Shown here piece after piece: positions 1-8,525 of a stretch of 44,916 nt of DNA. Each line of letters starts with the position of its first letter. Position 1 is the first letter of the stretch. The position numbers and the translations under genes were made by a program. The DNA is from Caryophanales bacterium UBA1624 (lineage in GTDB: Bacteria; Bacillota_I; Bacilli_A; RFN20; CAG-826). The notes under the pieces were generated by a model. The model searched no databases, had not been told where the DNA came from, and was given only the letters and a program-made list of their open reading frames with translations. The stretch covers positions 254 to 45,169 of the forward strand of contig DCMK01000040.1 in NCBI GenBank assembly GCA_002321395.1, written 5' to 3'.

Positions 1-94
1 TTTTGGAATCGAAAGGAAAAGAAAGATAAAAGACAAAAAAAGAAAAACAGTACTCTAAAATTTCATCGAAAGAATCCTCGTTTTCCCATTAGCG

Positions 95-106
95 TATAAT
101 CGGAAT
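95..106 (+). promoter_or_regulatory. Putative leaderless promoter -10 box for the iron-complex permease
   Basis: A perfect TATAAT lies at 95-100, and the ATG follows after only 6 nt. No Shine-Dalgarno sequence precedes the ATG and no convincing -35 box is visible. With initiation about 7 nt past the -10 box, the mRNA would begin at or next to the A of the ATG. The bases before it (1-94) are A-rich and hold no recognisable gene. Confidence 0.55.
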
Positions 107-1162
107 ATGCTTTCGCAACCTAGAAGCAGAAAAAGATGGATCGCTTTAATCTCTTTTTCCGCGTTGCTTTGCCTTTCCTTCTTGCTTTGTTTGCTTCTTG
201 GCAGCTCGAAAATCGGGATGGGGGAGTCCTTCCTCGCCTTATTCGGCGTGGGGAAGGAGTCGTCGATCCGCATCGTGCAGAAAATCCGCCTTCCTGAGGC
301 TTTGGCCGCGTTGATCGCCGGGGCCGGGCTATCCATCTCCGGGCTCATCATGCAGACGGTTTTAGGGAATATCATGGCTTCCCCAAGCACCTTAGGGGTT
401 TCCAATGCGGCCGTCTTTGGGGCAAATGTCTCGATCATTTTGGCTTCTGGGGGCTATCTCAGTTTGGATAAGAACGCGGACGGGTTCTTTTCCTCGGGAA
501 ATCCCTTCGCGACCTCTTTGGTGGCGTTCGCCTTTGCTTTCCTTTCGGTTTTGCTGGTTCTCGCCTTGTGTCGGATCCGTTCCTTCAATCCCTCGAGCGT
601 CATCCTCGCCGGGGTGGCTTTGGGGTCGGTTTGGACGGCGGGGACGACGGTTCTGCAATTCTACGCGACCGATGTGGGACTCAGCGCGGCGGTGGTGTGG
701 AGCTTCGGCGATTTGGGCAGGGCCAGTTTCCTGTCCGACCTCATCATGGCGATTGTCGTTTTGGTGGCGGTCATCTTCTTTTTCCTTCTCCGTTATCGGT
801 ACAATGCCTTGCTTTCCGGGGATGTGTTCGCCCGAAGCGTCGGGGTGAAAGTCGGGGTTTTGCGGTTTGCTTCCCTTTTGCTTGCTTCGTTGGTGACGGC
901 CGTCTGCGTCTCCTATTTGGGCGTGATCGGCTTCGTGGGGATCGTCTGCCCGCACATTATGCGGAAACTTTTGGGGGACAATCACTCCTTTTTGATCCCC
1001 GGCTCCCTCCTTTGCGGGTCGAGCCTGCTTTTGCTTTCTTCCGTGTTCGCTAAGGCGATCACGCCGGGGAATTCCCTCCCCATCGGCGCGGTGACGTCCT
1101 TGCTCGGCGCGCCTTTCTTCCTCTATCTTGTTTTCTCTTCCCGGGGGAAAAGCTCATGCTAG
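107..1162 (+). CDS. FecCD-family iron-complex ABC transporter permease
   Basis: This is the membrane permease of a BtuC/FecCD-type importer for an iron-siderophore, heme or corrinoid. The 351 aa length matches the family, and the hydrophobic segments fit about ten transmembrane helices. Family-like stretches are the GAGLSISGLIMQ segment near residue 72, which becomes a helix-loop contacting the ATPase, and the VSYLGVIGFVGIVCPHIMR segment near residue 270. The ATG at 107 is the natural start and sits 6 nt after a TATAAT box. The 3' end overlaps the ATPase gene by 7 nt, so translation is probably coupled. Only one permease gene is present, so the channel is likely a homodimer. The substrate cannot be read from the sequence. 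Confidence 0.92.
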   Translation: MLSQPRSRKRWIALISFSALLCLSFLLCLLLGSSKIGMGESFLALFGVGKESSIRIVQKIRLPEALAALIAGAGLSISGLIMQTVLGNIMASPSTLGVSNAAVFGANVSIILASGGYLSLDKNADGFFSSGNPFATSLVAFAFAFLSVLLVLALCRIRSFNPSSVILAGVALGSVWTAGTTVLQFYATDVGLSAAVVWSFGDLGRASFLSDLIMAIVVLVAVIFFFLLRYRYNALLSGDVFARSVGVKVGVLRFASLLLASLVTAVCVSYLGVIGFVGIVCPHIMRKLLGDNHSFLIPGSLLCGSSLLLLSSVFAKAITPGNSLPIGAVTSLLGAPFFLYLVFSSRGKSSC

Positions 1163-1932
1163 AAGTCAAAGGCCTGACCGTTTCCTATTCCAAGAAGGGA
1201 AAGGAAATCCTAAATGACATCTCTTTCCGTTTAGAAGAAGGGGAAATCGGGGTCCTTTTGGGTCCGAATGGGGCGGGGAAATCCACGTTGTTCCAATCCC
1301 TCCTAGGCATCCTTAAGCCCAAAAAGGGGGAAATTCTCCTGGATGGGAAAAGCTTGAGCGGGACCAACGCCCGGGAATGGGCGCAGAAGATCGCTTACGT
1401 CCCCCAACGGGTCACCCCTTCCGGCCTCAGCGTCTTCGAAACCGTTTTGCTGGGGAGGATGCCTTATTTTGGGCTTTCTCCGAGGGAAGAAGAGCAAAAG
1501 GCTACGGAGAAGGTCCTTTCCGAACTCGGCCTGCTTCCTTTGAAGGAGAAAAGGACCGACCAGGTAAGCGGCGGGGAACTTCAAAAGGTCGCGATCGCGA
1601 CCGCGTTGAACCAAAGCCCCAGTTTGCTTTTGTTCGATGAACCGACCAGCAACTTGGATGTATCCAACTGCGTTTTGTTCGCGAATCTATGCAAAAACAT
1701 CGCAAAAACCAAGCGGATTTCGATTCTAATCGCTTTGCACGATTTGAATATGGCCCTTGATTTAGGGGACCGTTTCTTCTTTCTGCGGGAAGGGAAACTC
1801 TTGGCTCAAGGTGGCCAGGAGTGCTTCAACCATGAGAATATCCTTTCCACTTTCGGCGTTTCCGTTAGCATTTCCGGTTTCGGTGGGGATCGGCATATAC
1901 ATTTCCATAATCATGAGGGGGAGTCAAAATGA
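1156..1932 (+). CDS. FecE/BtuD-type ABC transporter ATP-binding protein
   Basis: This cytoplasmic ATPase powers the importer encoded on either side. Residues 36-44 form Walker A (GPNGAGKST). The Q-loop lies in AYVPQR, the signature is SGGELQK near residue 137, Walker B is LLLFDEPTS near residue 157, and the H-loop is in ALHDLN. The length of 258 aa is typical. An odd feature is the His-rich C-terminal tail (DRHIHFHNHEGESK), with four His in seven residues, which could bind metal; that role is inference. The ATG overlaps the permease 3' end, and the stop overlaps the binding-protein start in an ATGA arrangement. Confidence 0.93.
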   Translation: MLEVKGLTVSYSKKGKEILNDISFRLEEGEIGVLLGPNGAGKSTLFQSLLGILKPKKGEILLDGKSLSGTNAREWAQKIAYVPQRVTPSGLSVFETVLLGRMPYFGLSPREEEQKATEKVLSELGLLPLKEKRTDQVSGGELQKVAIATALNQSPSLLLFDEPTSNLDVSNCVLFANLCKNIAKTKRISILIALHDLNMALDLGDRFFFLREGKLLAQGGQECFNHENILSTFGVSVSISGFGGDRHIHFHNHEGESK

Positions 1933-3074
1933 AGAAAGCCGCTTTGTTTGCCTTAACGGCACTATCCCTTGTTTCCCTTGTTTCCTGTGGGGGGTCGAAC
2001 CCGGGAGAAGAAGGAGAAACCGTGGAGGATCTTGTTGGAAGGAAAGTCTCCATTCGGAGTGGATCCTATTCGAAGATCGTCTGCATTGGGGCCGGGGCGT
2101 TGCGCCTTTACTCTTACATTGGCGACGTCAGCCTGCTTTCCGGGGTGGAGGACATCGACAATGAAAGTCTATCCAATCGGCCCAAGATGTTCGATGGCGT
2201 CGCCCGTCCTTACGTTATCGCGAACGGAAGTGCTTTCGCGACCCTTCCTTCCTGTGGGGTGGGAGGCCCGAACGCCCAATCCGCCGAAGCGGAGAAAATC
2301 CTTGCCTGCGACCCGGATTTGGTGCTTTCCGAATATGAAGACGCGGACAAAGCCAACGCTTTGCAGGAAATGCTCGGCGTTCCGGTTTTGACGTTGGGAT
2401 ACGGCGTAAAAGGCGTTTTCGATGCAAAATTCCAAACGAGCCTTCGCTTAATGGGCAAGGTCCTTGGGAAAGAAAAGAGGGCAGAAAGCCTCCTTTCGTT
2501 CATTGAGAAAGAAAAAGAGGAGATTTCCAATCGTACCAAAGATATTGCGGAAGAAGACAAACCGAACGTCTATATTTGCGGACTCGGAAACTGGGGGACC
2601 ACCAATCAATTCATGACCGCCCAGAACTATGAGCCTTTCAACATTGCCCATATCAAAAACGCGGTCAGCGGTTTGGCCAACGACGGAATTCAAAAAATCG
2701 ATGCGGAAAAGTTCGCCTCCTTAGCGGGAAGCATGGACAAAATCATCTTCGATTCAGCGGCGATTAAGAACATACGGCCCAGCTATTCTGAGAACCAAGA
2801 GCTCTTCGAGTCCTGCAAAGCTTGGCAAGACGGCGAGCTTTATTTGGAAATGGCCTACAACGCGTATTACACGAATCTGGAAATCGCTTTGGCCAACACT
2901 TGGTATTGCGCGAAAGTGGTGTATCCCAACTTGTTTGAAGATATTGACATTGCCCAAAAAACAGATGAGATCACCACGGAATTCCTTGGTTCCCCTTTAT
3001 ACGGGCAAATCATAGGCTATGCGAACTCCTTCGGGGGATATCAAAAAATTAACGGAAAGGAGTTCTTCTCTTGA
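1929..3074 (+). CDS. Iron-complex ABC transporter substrate-binding lipoprotein
   Basis: This is the extracytoplasmic solute-binding protein of the importer. The N-terminus is a lipoprotein signal with lipobox LVSC (Cys20). It is followed by a short Gly/Glu-rich spacer and a periplasmic-binding-protein-2 (TroA/FepB-like) fold that opens with a DLVGRKVSI strand. The segment with AYNAYYTNLEIALAN near residue 313 resembles the Tyr-rich C-terminal region common in Firmicute iron-complex binding proteins. Length is 381 aa. The gene overlaps the ATPase by 4 nt upstream and the methyltransferase by 4 nt downstream, so all four genes form one tight operon. Substrate is undetermined. Confidence 0.88.
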   Translation: MKKAALFALTALSLVSLVSCGGSNPGEEGETVEDLVGRKVSIRSGSYSKIVCIGAGALRLYSYIGDVSLLSGVEDIDNESLSNRPKMFDGVARPYVIANGSAFATLPSCGVGGPNAQSAEAEKILACDPDLVLSEYEDADKANALQEMLGVPVLTLGYGVKGVFDAKFQTSLRLMGKVLGKEKRAESLLSFIEKEKEEISNRTKDIAEEDKPNVYICGLGNWGTTNQFMTAQNYEPFNIAHIKNAVSGLANDGIQKIDAEKFASLAGSMDKIIFDSAAIKNIRPSYSENQELFESCKAWQDGELYLEMAYNAYYTNLEIALANTWYCAKVVYPNLFEDIDIAQKTDEITTEFLGSPLYGQIIGYANSFGGYQKINGKEFFS

Positions 3075-3652
3075 ATCCTGTCCGCGATTTCTTTGATTCG
3101 TTGGCGTCTTCTTGGGATCAAAAGCAAACAAAAAAGGAAGAGGACATTCGCCCGCTTTTCGATCGGATCGGATTGAGGAAAGGCGATTTTGTTTTGGATT
3201 TGGCCTGCGGCACGGGAACCGTGACGCGCTTGATCCATTCTTATACCGAAGAGAAAGTCACCGGAATGGATATTTCTCCGGAGATGATCGCGATCGCGCA
3301 GAAAAAATATGCCTCTTGCCCATGGGCATGCTTCGAATGCGCCGATTTCTTGGAATGTGAGCAGGTTGAGCTTTACGACTTCGTCGTTCTTTACAATGCT
3401 TTTCCGCATTTCGCGGATCCTTCCTTGCTCAGCAAAAAATTCGCCCAAGTCCTGAAGCCAGGGGGCCGCTTCGCGATTCTCCATTCGCTGGGAAGAAAAG
3501 AATTGGACGCACACCATGAAGCGGTTCCTCAAAACTTATCCCGTCATTTGAACTCGCCGGAGGAAGAAGCCCCGGCGTTTGGCAAAGAGTTCTCAATCGA
3601 GAAAGCGGAAGAAGGCGAGCATTTCTTTTTGCTTACCGGGAAGAAACGTTAA
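3071..3652 (+). CDS. Class I SAM-dependent methyltransferase in the iron-uptake operon
   Basis: This is a small (193 aa) Rossmann-fold methyltransferase. SAM-binding motif I is the DLACGTGT stretch at residues 43-50, followed by the acidic motif GMDIS and the post-II segment VLKPGGRFAILH. The start is a TTG that overlaps the TGA of the binding-protein gene, which implies translational coupling with the transporter. The acceptor is unknown. Coupling suggests it may act on the imported chelate or porphyrin/corrinoid-like ligand, but this is inference from position only. The 3' end overlaps the convergent regulator gene by 4 nt. Confidence 0.82.
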   Translation: MNPVRDFFDSLASSWDQKQTKKEEDIRPLFDRIGLRKGDFVLDLACGTGTVTRLIHSYTEEKVTGMDISPEMIAIAQKKYASCPWACFECADFLECEQVELYDFVVLYNAFPHFADPSLLSKKFAQVLKPGGRFAILHSLGRKELDAHHEAVPQNLSRHLNSPEEEAPAFGKEFSIEKAEEGEHFFLLTGKKR

Positions 3653-4146
3653 GAAAGCAAAACGGGGAGCGAGGACAACAGTTTGTCCAATAGAGCCTTC
3701 CTGTCGTTTTCGTTTTCCTCTTGAACGAATCGGAGAATGGCGTCGGCGAAGAGGTCGATTGCTAAAATCCGTCCTTCTTTGGTTGAAGCCTGGGGAAGAA
3801 GGTTTCTACACCACGGGAGCAAAGAAGAACGCAAAAGCCAACTGTTTTCGCTGATTTGAAGGAATCTTTGCAACGAATCCCGCTGTGTTTCGATGCGGGC
3901 GAAAAGCAATGAAACCCCGTTGAACTCATGACCTTTCCCCTTTATTTTCACCGTTAGGAAAAGCCTTGCCATATAGCCTTGCAGGACCTCTTCTTTTGAT
4001 TTGAAATGGGAATAGAACCCATTCGGTGAGATCTGCGATTGCTGAATGATGGTTCGGATTTTCAATTTGGGATAGGGGATGGATTGAAGGCAAAGGGTAA
4101 AACCATCGTAGATCTTCACGATTGTTTTCGAGGAACGTTTGTCCAT
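3649..4146 (-). CDS. TetR/AcrR-family transcriptional regulator
   Basis: This 165 aa protein has an N-terminal helix-turn-helix of the TetR type. The recognition region ISPNGFYSHFKSKEEV at about residues 40-55 matches the family pattern SxGxxYxHFxSKEEL. The C-terminal ligand domain is short and not recognisable. The gene is convergent with the iron-uptake operon and overlaps its last gene by 4 nt, so it may control that operon or the adjacent membrane-protein gene. Neither is proven. The ATG at 4146 has no Shine-Dalgarno and sits 6 nt after a TAAAAT box on the minus strand. Confidence 0.75.
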   Translation of the reverse strand: MDKRSSKTIVKIYDGFTLCLQSIPYPKLKIRTIIQQSQISPNGFYSHFKSKEEVLQGYMARLFLTVKIKGKGHEFNGVSLLFARIETQRDSLQRFLQISENSWLLRSSLLPWCRNLLPQASTKEGRILAIDLFADAILRFVQEENENDRKALLDKLLSSLPVLLS

Positions 4147-4158
4147 GAACGCATTTTA
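4147..4158 (-). promoter_or_regulatory. Putative leaderless -10 box for the TetR-type gene
   Basis: On the minus strand TAAAAT occupies 4158-4153, followed by 6 nt (GCGTTC) and the ATG. There is no ribosome site in between. The geometry is the same as at 95-107 and at several other starts in this window. Confidence 0.5.
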
Positions 4159-4230
4159 TCTCTTTTCGGAAGGGTGATGGGGAAAGACGAATGCCCTTGC
4201 ATTTTTTCGCTCAACAAGCAAGATAGCCGC

Positions 4231-4623
4231 ATGAAGAAGTCCCATCTTGTTGCGTTGGTCCTTTATCCCGTCCTGGCTGTAGGGTCTTTTTGCCTTTTCT
4301 TCTTCTTGAAGGGCAATTATTCCCTTTATGGTTATATAGACCCCTTGTTTTTTTCCGGAATCTTGGTTTTGGGTGTTGGCCTTCTTTTCCTGCTTGGCCA
4401 TTTTGGCGCCTTTGATTTCCTCGCTTATGGGTTTCGATCCATCTTCAAACACATGAACATCAACTATTCGAACGCGATGGATGAGTACCCGGATTACTAT
4501 GCTTATGTCGAAGGAAAGAAGAAAAAAAGAGTTACAAATTTTCCATTTATTTGGCCTTGGTTGACGCTTTCCGTTCTTCTTTTAAGTTCTTCTTTTATTG
4601 TTCGTGCAATCGCATTAAATTGA
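4231..4623 (+). CDS. DUF3899-like small membrane protein
   Basis: This 130 aa membrane protein has three predicted helices: about residues 7-25, 36-55 and 107-127. The central segment GHFGAFDFLAYGFRSIF, followed by a charged DEYPDYYAYVEGKKKK stretch, resembles DUF3899 proteins of Firmicutes and Mollicutes, whose function is unknown. I chose ATG 4231 because the first helix begins directly after MKKSH. An in-frame ATG at 4177 would add 18 polar residues that do not look like this family. No clear Shine-Dalgarno precedes 4231. Confidence 0.65.
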   Translation: MKKSHLVALVLYPVLAVGSFCLFFFLKGNYSLYGYIDPLFFSGILVLGVGLLFLLGHFGAFDFLAYGFRSIFKHMNINYSNAMDEYPDYYAYVEGKKKKRVTNFPFIWPWLTLSVLLLSSSFIVRAIALN

Positions 4624-4677
4624 CGAAAAATCTGCAAAAACAAGCAAATTACTTACAAAAAATTCGTAAAAAAGTGC

Positions 4678-4707
4678 TTGCACAATTTTGAAGCGAGTTT
4701 TTACTTT
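4678..4707 (+). promoter_or_regulatory. Promoter of the oppA operon
   Basis: TTGCAC at 4678-4683 is followed after 18 nt by TACTTT at 4702-4707. A short leader then carries the AAAGGAG ribosome site around 4719-4725, ahead of the ATG at 4732. The region before it (4624-4677) is A-rich with no gene. Confidence 0.5.
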
Positions 4708-4731
4708 GGCCATCTCGAAAGGAGAAAAATT

Positions 4732-7335
4732 ATGAAAAAACATTTCATTGCTCCAGCTCTTGCCCTTGGTGCTGTCATCATGGGCTTAGCTGCTTGCTCC
4801 CCCTCTAGCGGGCCGGTTGGCAGCTCGGAAACGTCTTCGGAGCAACCCTCATCCATCCCTTCGGATTCCTCTGAACCGAAGGAAGACGCTCCGATTGCGA
4901 CCGGAGTCCATCAGTTCCTTGATTCTTCCTACAATGCTCGGCGGGAAATTTTGGGCAAACTGGAAAAATACGCGGTTGATCACGCTTTGACTGGGCTGCC
5001 TCTTTATGAGGATTCCTCTTATGCGCTTTATAACCCGCGTGTCGTCAAAGGCGTTGATTCCTACATTCCCGGTTTCGGCTTTTCCATTTTGCGTGACGGC
5101 AAGCTCAATGGGAAGTTGGCGGGCGAGACTTTGGATAAGTACCAAAACTATTACCATAACTGGAATTCCAGCGATCCCCAAACTCTGAACGTTTGGAACG
5201 ACAATGGCTCTGTTGTCCCTGATTTGTTCTCGAATTGCTCTACCTCTTTGTTCGGGACCAGACTCAACGCAAAGAAAGACGGGTACGAATACTATGGGGT
5301 CCTTGCTAAGCAAGATAAACCCTACGCCGTAACCGAGGACGGCGTGAACAAAACCCCGACTGCGGAAGAGCTCCATCAAACATGGAGGATCTACGTTCGC
5401 ACGGGTGAAGAAGGGGGGGTTTCTTATCGCACCCTTTCGACCAAAGCCGATCGAGCCAAATACGATAATCGCTATGTCCAATTGGAAGATTATCTGACCC
5501 CCTTCAAAATGCTTTTAAATAAGTCAAACGGGCTCTATCGCGGCGCTGAACTTGCCAATAAGTCGGGTCAAGGCGCGATTGTCGGCGCCGCCGCTTACTA
5601 CAACGCCACCGGCGGTGCGAAAGAGGGCGTCTTAAGCGATGAGGAGGCTGATTTCAGCGGCGTAGGTCTCAAAGTCGGAACCGACGCGGATGGGGATTAT
5701 TTGGAAGTCACTTATTCGGTTCCCGTCAACCGCTTCTACGCGATGTACTCCATCTACGACAACATGTATGAGCCGCTTCCTGCGGAATTCGTGAACGAAG
5801 TTGGCGTCAGCGCGATCAACGGCTTCAGCACGGATATGTCCTATACCCCGGTCGACAACACCCTATCGGTTGGCCCTTACATCCTCGAAACGTGGGAAAC
5901 CGGGAAACTCATCACGTTCAAAAGGAACGACGACTGGTACGAAAGGAAGGAAAATTCCAACCTTTACCAAATCGGCGGCATCCATATGGACATCTTGCCG
6001 GGGTATTCCACGGACAAGAACATCGCCATCAAGCAGTTCCTCAACGCGGGAAACTTAGACTCGGTTGGAATTCCTTCCGATTATCTTCAGGATTATTCGA
6101 CCGATCCAAGGGCCGTTTCCATCCCGGGCGAAAGCGTTTGGAAGCTGAATCTCAACACTTGCAACGAAGATCTTTGGGAGAGCCTGTTTGGCGAAAACGG
6201 GAGCATCACCCACACGCAAAAGGACAGCTATTGGGCGGTGAAGCCCTGGATGTCCAACTCCAACTTCATCCGCGGCCTCTTCTATTCCATTGATCGTGAG
6301 AATTACGCCAAAGCTCAAGGCGGCTCACCCAGCATCAATTACTTCTCGGACATTTACCTTTCCAATCCGGAAACAGGGGAGGTTTACAACAACTCGCCCG
6401 AACACGAGGCGGCCTTGGAAGACTTCTGGGGCGATACGGTAGAGAGCTATGGCTACAACCTCGCCTTGTCGGAAGCCGCTTTCAAGAAGGCCATCAATGA
6501 GCTTATCGCCGATGGTTCGATTACCGCTTCCACGGAAAGCATTTCCATCAATATCTTCTGGATGTATGAAAACCAAATCGCCGATGAGGGCAATACGATC
6601 GGGGGCTACATCAAAAAAGCCTTCGATGCTGCGGCGGAAGACCTCGGTTACCCGGTCCGTCTCAATGTCGTTCAATCCGTTGGCGGCGCGGTGTGGTCCG
6701 ACGTCTATTACAAGCACTTGCTCGTAGGCCAGTTTGACTTGGCCTTCGGTTCAATCTCCGGCAACTCGTTGAACCCGCTGAACTTCTTGGAGGTCCTGAA
6801 ATCTTCCAATTCTAGCGGCTTCACCCTCAACTGGGGGGCGGACACGACGGTCGTCGACTCTGGCGAGGACGCCCTGGTCTATGATGGCAAGAGATGGTCC
6901 TTCGACGGTTTGTGGGACGCGGCCGACGGCGGCGTCATCCTGGATGAAAACGGGATGGCCACCGATCCGGTGAATATCGTCTTCTCCTCCTTTAAGGTGA
7001 ATGGCGACCGCGTTTCGATTGCAGGAAGACTTGAAATACTCCAATACGACGGCCTAGTGGTCGACGTTAAGGATCTATTCGGAACTACGGACGCGGAGGG
7101 CTATTCGGATTACTTCGAAATTTATCCAGATGCCACCGCGGGCGCGACGGTTGGAACCATCGAGGACGTTATCTGGGATGAAAACGGGAACTTCTCCTTT
7201 ACGTTAAGCGGAGATCTTGCCGCCAACGTCATCAATGCGGGCGGAATCCCCCTCTTCGGTGTCGATTTCACCCAGACGATCCAAGGGGTCTTCTGCGGGA
7301 CGAAGAGCGTTTACTTCCCCGCTGCGGTTGAATAA
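4732..7335 (+). CDS. oppA: Oligopeptide-binding lipoprotein OppA, enlarged
   Basis: This family 5 solute-binding protein captures peptides outside the cell for the OppBCDF importer that follows. It has a lipoprotein signal with lipobox LAAC (Cys22), then a Ser/Glu/Pro-rich tether, then the binding fold. SBP_bac_5 hallmarks include the segment TLSVGPYILETWETGKLITFKRNDDWY, given here by its ends around residues 382-408. At 867 aa it is far longer than the usual 540-600 aa. The last 150 or so residues form a beta-rich Gly/Asp-rich extension with no counterpart in standard OppA. ATG 4732 was chosen over an upstream in-frame ATG because AAAGGAG and the signal peptide fit only this start. Confidence 0.88.
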   Translation: MKKHFIAPALALGAVIMGLAACSPSSGPVGSSETSSEQPSSIPSDSSEPKEDAPIATGVHQFLDSSYNARREILGKLEKYAVDHALTGLPLYEDSSYALYNPRVVKGVDSYIPGFGFSILRDGKLNGKLAGETLDKYQNYYHNWNSSDPQTLNVWNDNGSVVPDLFSNCSTSLFGTRLNAKKDGYEYYGVLAKQDKPYAVTEDGVNKTPTAEELHQTWRIYVRTGEEGGVSYRTLSTKADRAKYDNRYVQLEDYLTPFKMLLNKSNGLYRGAELANKSGQGAIVGAAAYYNATGGAKEGVLSDEEADFSGVGLKVGTDADGDYLEVTYSVPVNRFYAMYSIYDNMYEPLPAEFVNEVGVSAINGFSTDMSYTPVDNTLSVGPYILETWETGKLITFKRNDDWYERKENSNLYQIGGIHMDILPGYSTDKNIAIKQFLNAGNLDSVGIPSDYLQDYSTDPRAVSIPGESVWKLNLNTCNEDLWESLFGENGSITHTQKDSYWAVKPWMSNSNFIRGLFYSIDRENYAKAQGGSPSINYFSDIYLSNPETGEVYNNSPEHEAALEDFWGDTVESYGYNLALSEAAFKKAINELIADGSITASTESISINIFWMYENQIADEGNTIGGYIKKAFDAAAEDLGYPVRLNVVQSVGGAVWSDVYYKHLLVGQFDLAFGSISGNSLNPLNFLEVLKSSNSSGFTLNWGADTTVVDSGEDALVYDGKRWSFDGLWDAADGGVILDENGMATDPVNIVFSSFKVNGDRVSIAGRLEILQYDGLVVDVKDLFGTTDAEGYSDYFEIYPDATAGATVGTIEDVIWDENGNFSFTLSGDLAANVINAGGIPLFGVDFTQTIQGVFCGTKSVYFPAAVE

Positions 7336-7355
7336 AATCCAATCCATTCGTTGTA

Positions 7356-7417
7356 AAGCAGCATCGGAGCAATCCGGTGCTGCTTCTTCGTCGAAAACCT
7401 CCCGAATTGTTTTCGAC
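7356..7417 (+). promoter_or_regulatory. Two consecutive hairpins between oppA and oppB
   Basis: The first dyad pairs 7356-7368 with 7373-7385: 13 pairs, one of them T-G, closing a GCAA tetraloop. The second pairs GTCGAAAAC at 7390-7398 with GTTTTCGAC at 7409-7417 around a 10-nt loop. Neither is followed by a clean T-run. They therefore look more like RNA-stabilising or partial-termination structures that would let oppA be made in excess over the permease and ATPase genes, an arrangement known for ABC binding proteins. Confidence 0.6.
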
Positions 7418-7472
7418 AAAGACTTTGCAATTTTTCGACGTACTTTAATATTCGGGGCAAAGGAGGATTTTT

Positions 7473-8525
7473 ATGTTTCGTTACACGGTTCAGAGAATAT
7501 TCTTGGCCTTAGTTACGACGGTCATCATCCTCACGCTGACCTTTTTCTTGGTTAAATTGCAACCTTTCCCAGCGACGGTAGGGGACACTACGGCCCAATT
7601 GACGTACTACACCCATCAGGTTGCCTTAGGGTACGTCGTTGAGTTCCGCTCCGCCCAGTCCAATTTGGGGACGCCCCTTTATTCGGCGGTTGATTCTTTC
7701 GGCGTTTCCCATTATTTCTACCAAAAGCCGATCTTCGATCAATTCTGCGTTTGGGTCTCTGGCCTCTTCCATGGGTCTTGGGGCGTTTCCAGCTCGATTT
7801 CCCCCAACGTGGATGCGATGAAAATCATTGTGGGGACCAGTTGGACCAATTCCCGCCTTTTTACGACCGTGAAAATCAACATTTGGCCGGTTTTGATCTC
7901 CGTCCCTCTTGGCCTTGGCCTTGGAGTTTGGGCGGCTTTGAAGAAAAACAAGCTCACGGACCACATCATTTCCACATTGGTGATGGTATTCATCTCCGTT
8001 CCTTCCTTCGTCACGATCAACTTCCTCCTTCTTCTTTTCTCTTATGAATGGGGGTGGTTCCCCAGCCAGTGGCCTTCCGTCAGCGCGCCTTTGCAGACGA
8101 GGGTCCTTGGGTATTTCATCCCGACCATGGCTCTCTCCTTCGGCTCGATTTGCGGCTATTGCCGTTTCACCAGGGCAGAGCTGACCGAGGTCATGAGCAG
8201 CGACTATCTTCTTTTAGCGAGGACAAAGGGATTGACCCGTTCGCAGGCAATCACTCGCCACGCCTTGAAAAACGCGATGGTGCCTATCCTCCCGTCCATT
8301 CTTTCCGAAATCATTGGGCTATTGGGGGGTTCGATGATTTTGGAATCTTTATACGGGATTCCGGGCGTCGGCAGACTTTATATCGATTCCATCAATGCGG
8401 GCGATTACAACGTATTGATGGCGGATATGTCTTTGTATACCCTAATAGGACTGATCTCCGGCGTCTTCCTTGATTTGTCGTATGGGTTCATCGATCCGAG
8501 AATCCGCATGGGGGCTAAGAAGTGA
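7473..8525 (+). CDS. oppB: Oligopeptide ABC transporter permease OppB
   Basis: This is the first membrane permease of the peptide importer. After TM1 (about residues 9-31) an extracytoplasmic loop of about 100 residues precedes the conserved BPD_transp_1 core. The ATPase-contact (EAA) loop is RAELTEVMSSDYLLLARTKG near residue 233, followed by RHALKNAMVPILP. The C-terminal family motif is LYGIPGVGRL, with the final DPRIRMG. Length of 350 aa is slightly above the usual 305-330. AAAGGAGG stands 7 nt before the ATG. Its stop overlaps the oppC start. Confidence 0.93.
   Translation: MFRYTVQRIFLALVTTVIILTLTFFLVKLQPFPATVGDTTAQLTYYTHQVALGYVVEFRSAQSNLGTPLYSAVDSFGVSHYFYQKPIFDQFCVWVSGLFHGSWGVSSSISPNVDAMKIIVGTSWTNSRLFTTVKINIWPVLISVPLGLGLGVWAALKKNKLTDHIISTLVMVFISVPSFVTINFLLLLFSYEWGWFPSQWPSVSAPLQTRVLGYFIPTMALSFGSICGYCRFTRAELTEVMSSDYLLLARTKGLTRSQAITRHALKNAMVPILPSILSEIIGLLGGSMILESLYGIPGVGRLYIDSINAGDYNVLMADMSLYTLIGLISGVFLDLSYGFIDPRIRMGAKK

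Noticed and set aside
7356..7385. Hairpin after oppA as a full terminator
   Set aside because: The following bases CTTCTTCG are not a T-tract, and oppB lies 88 nt downstream in the same operon with no strong promoter of its own.
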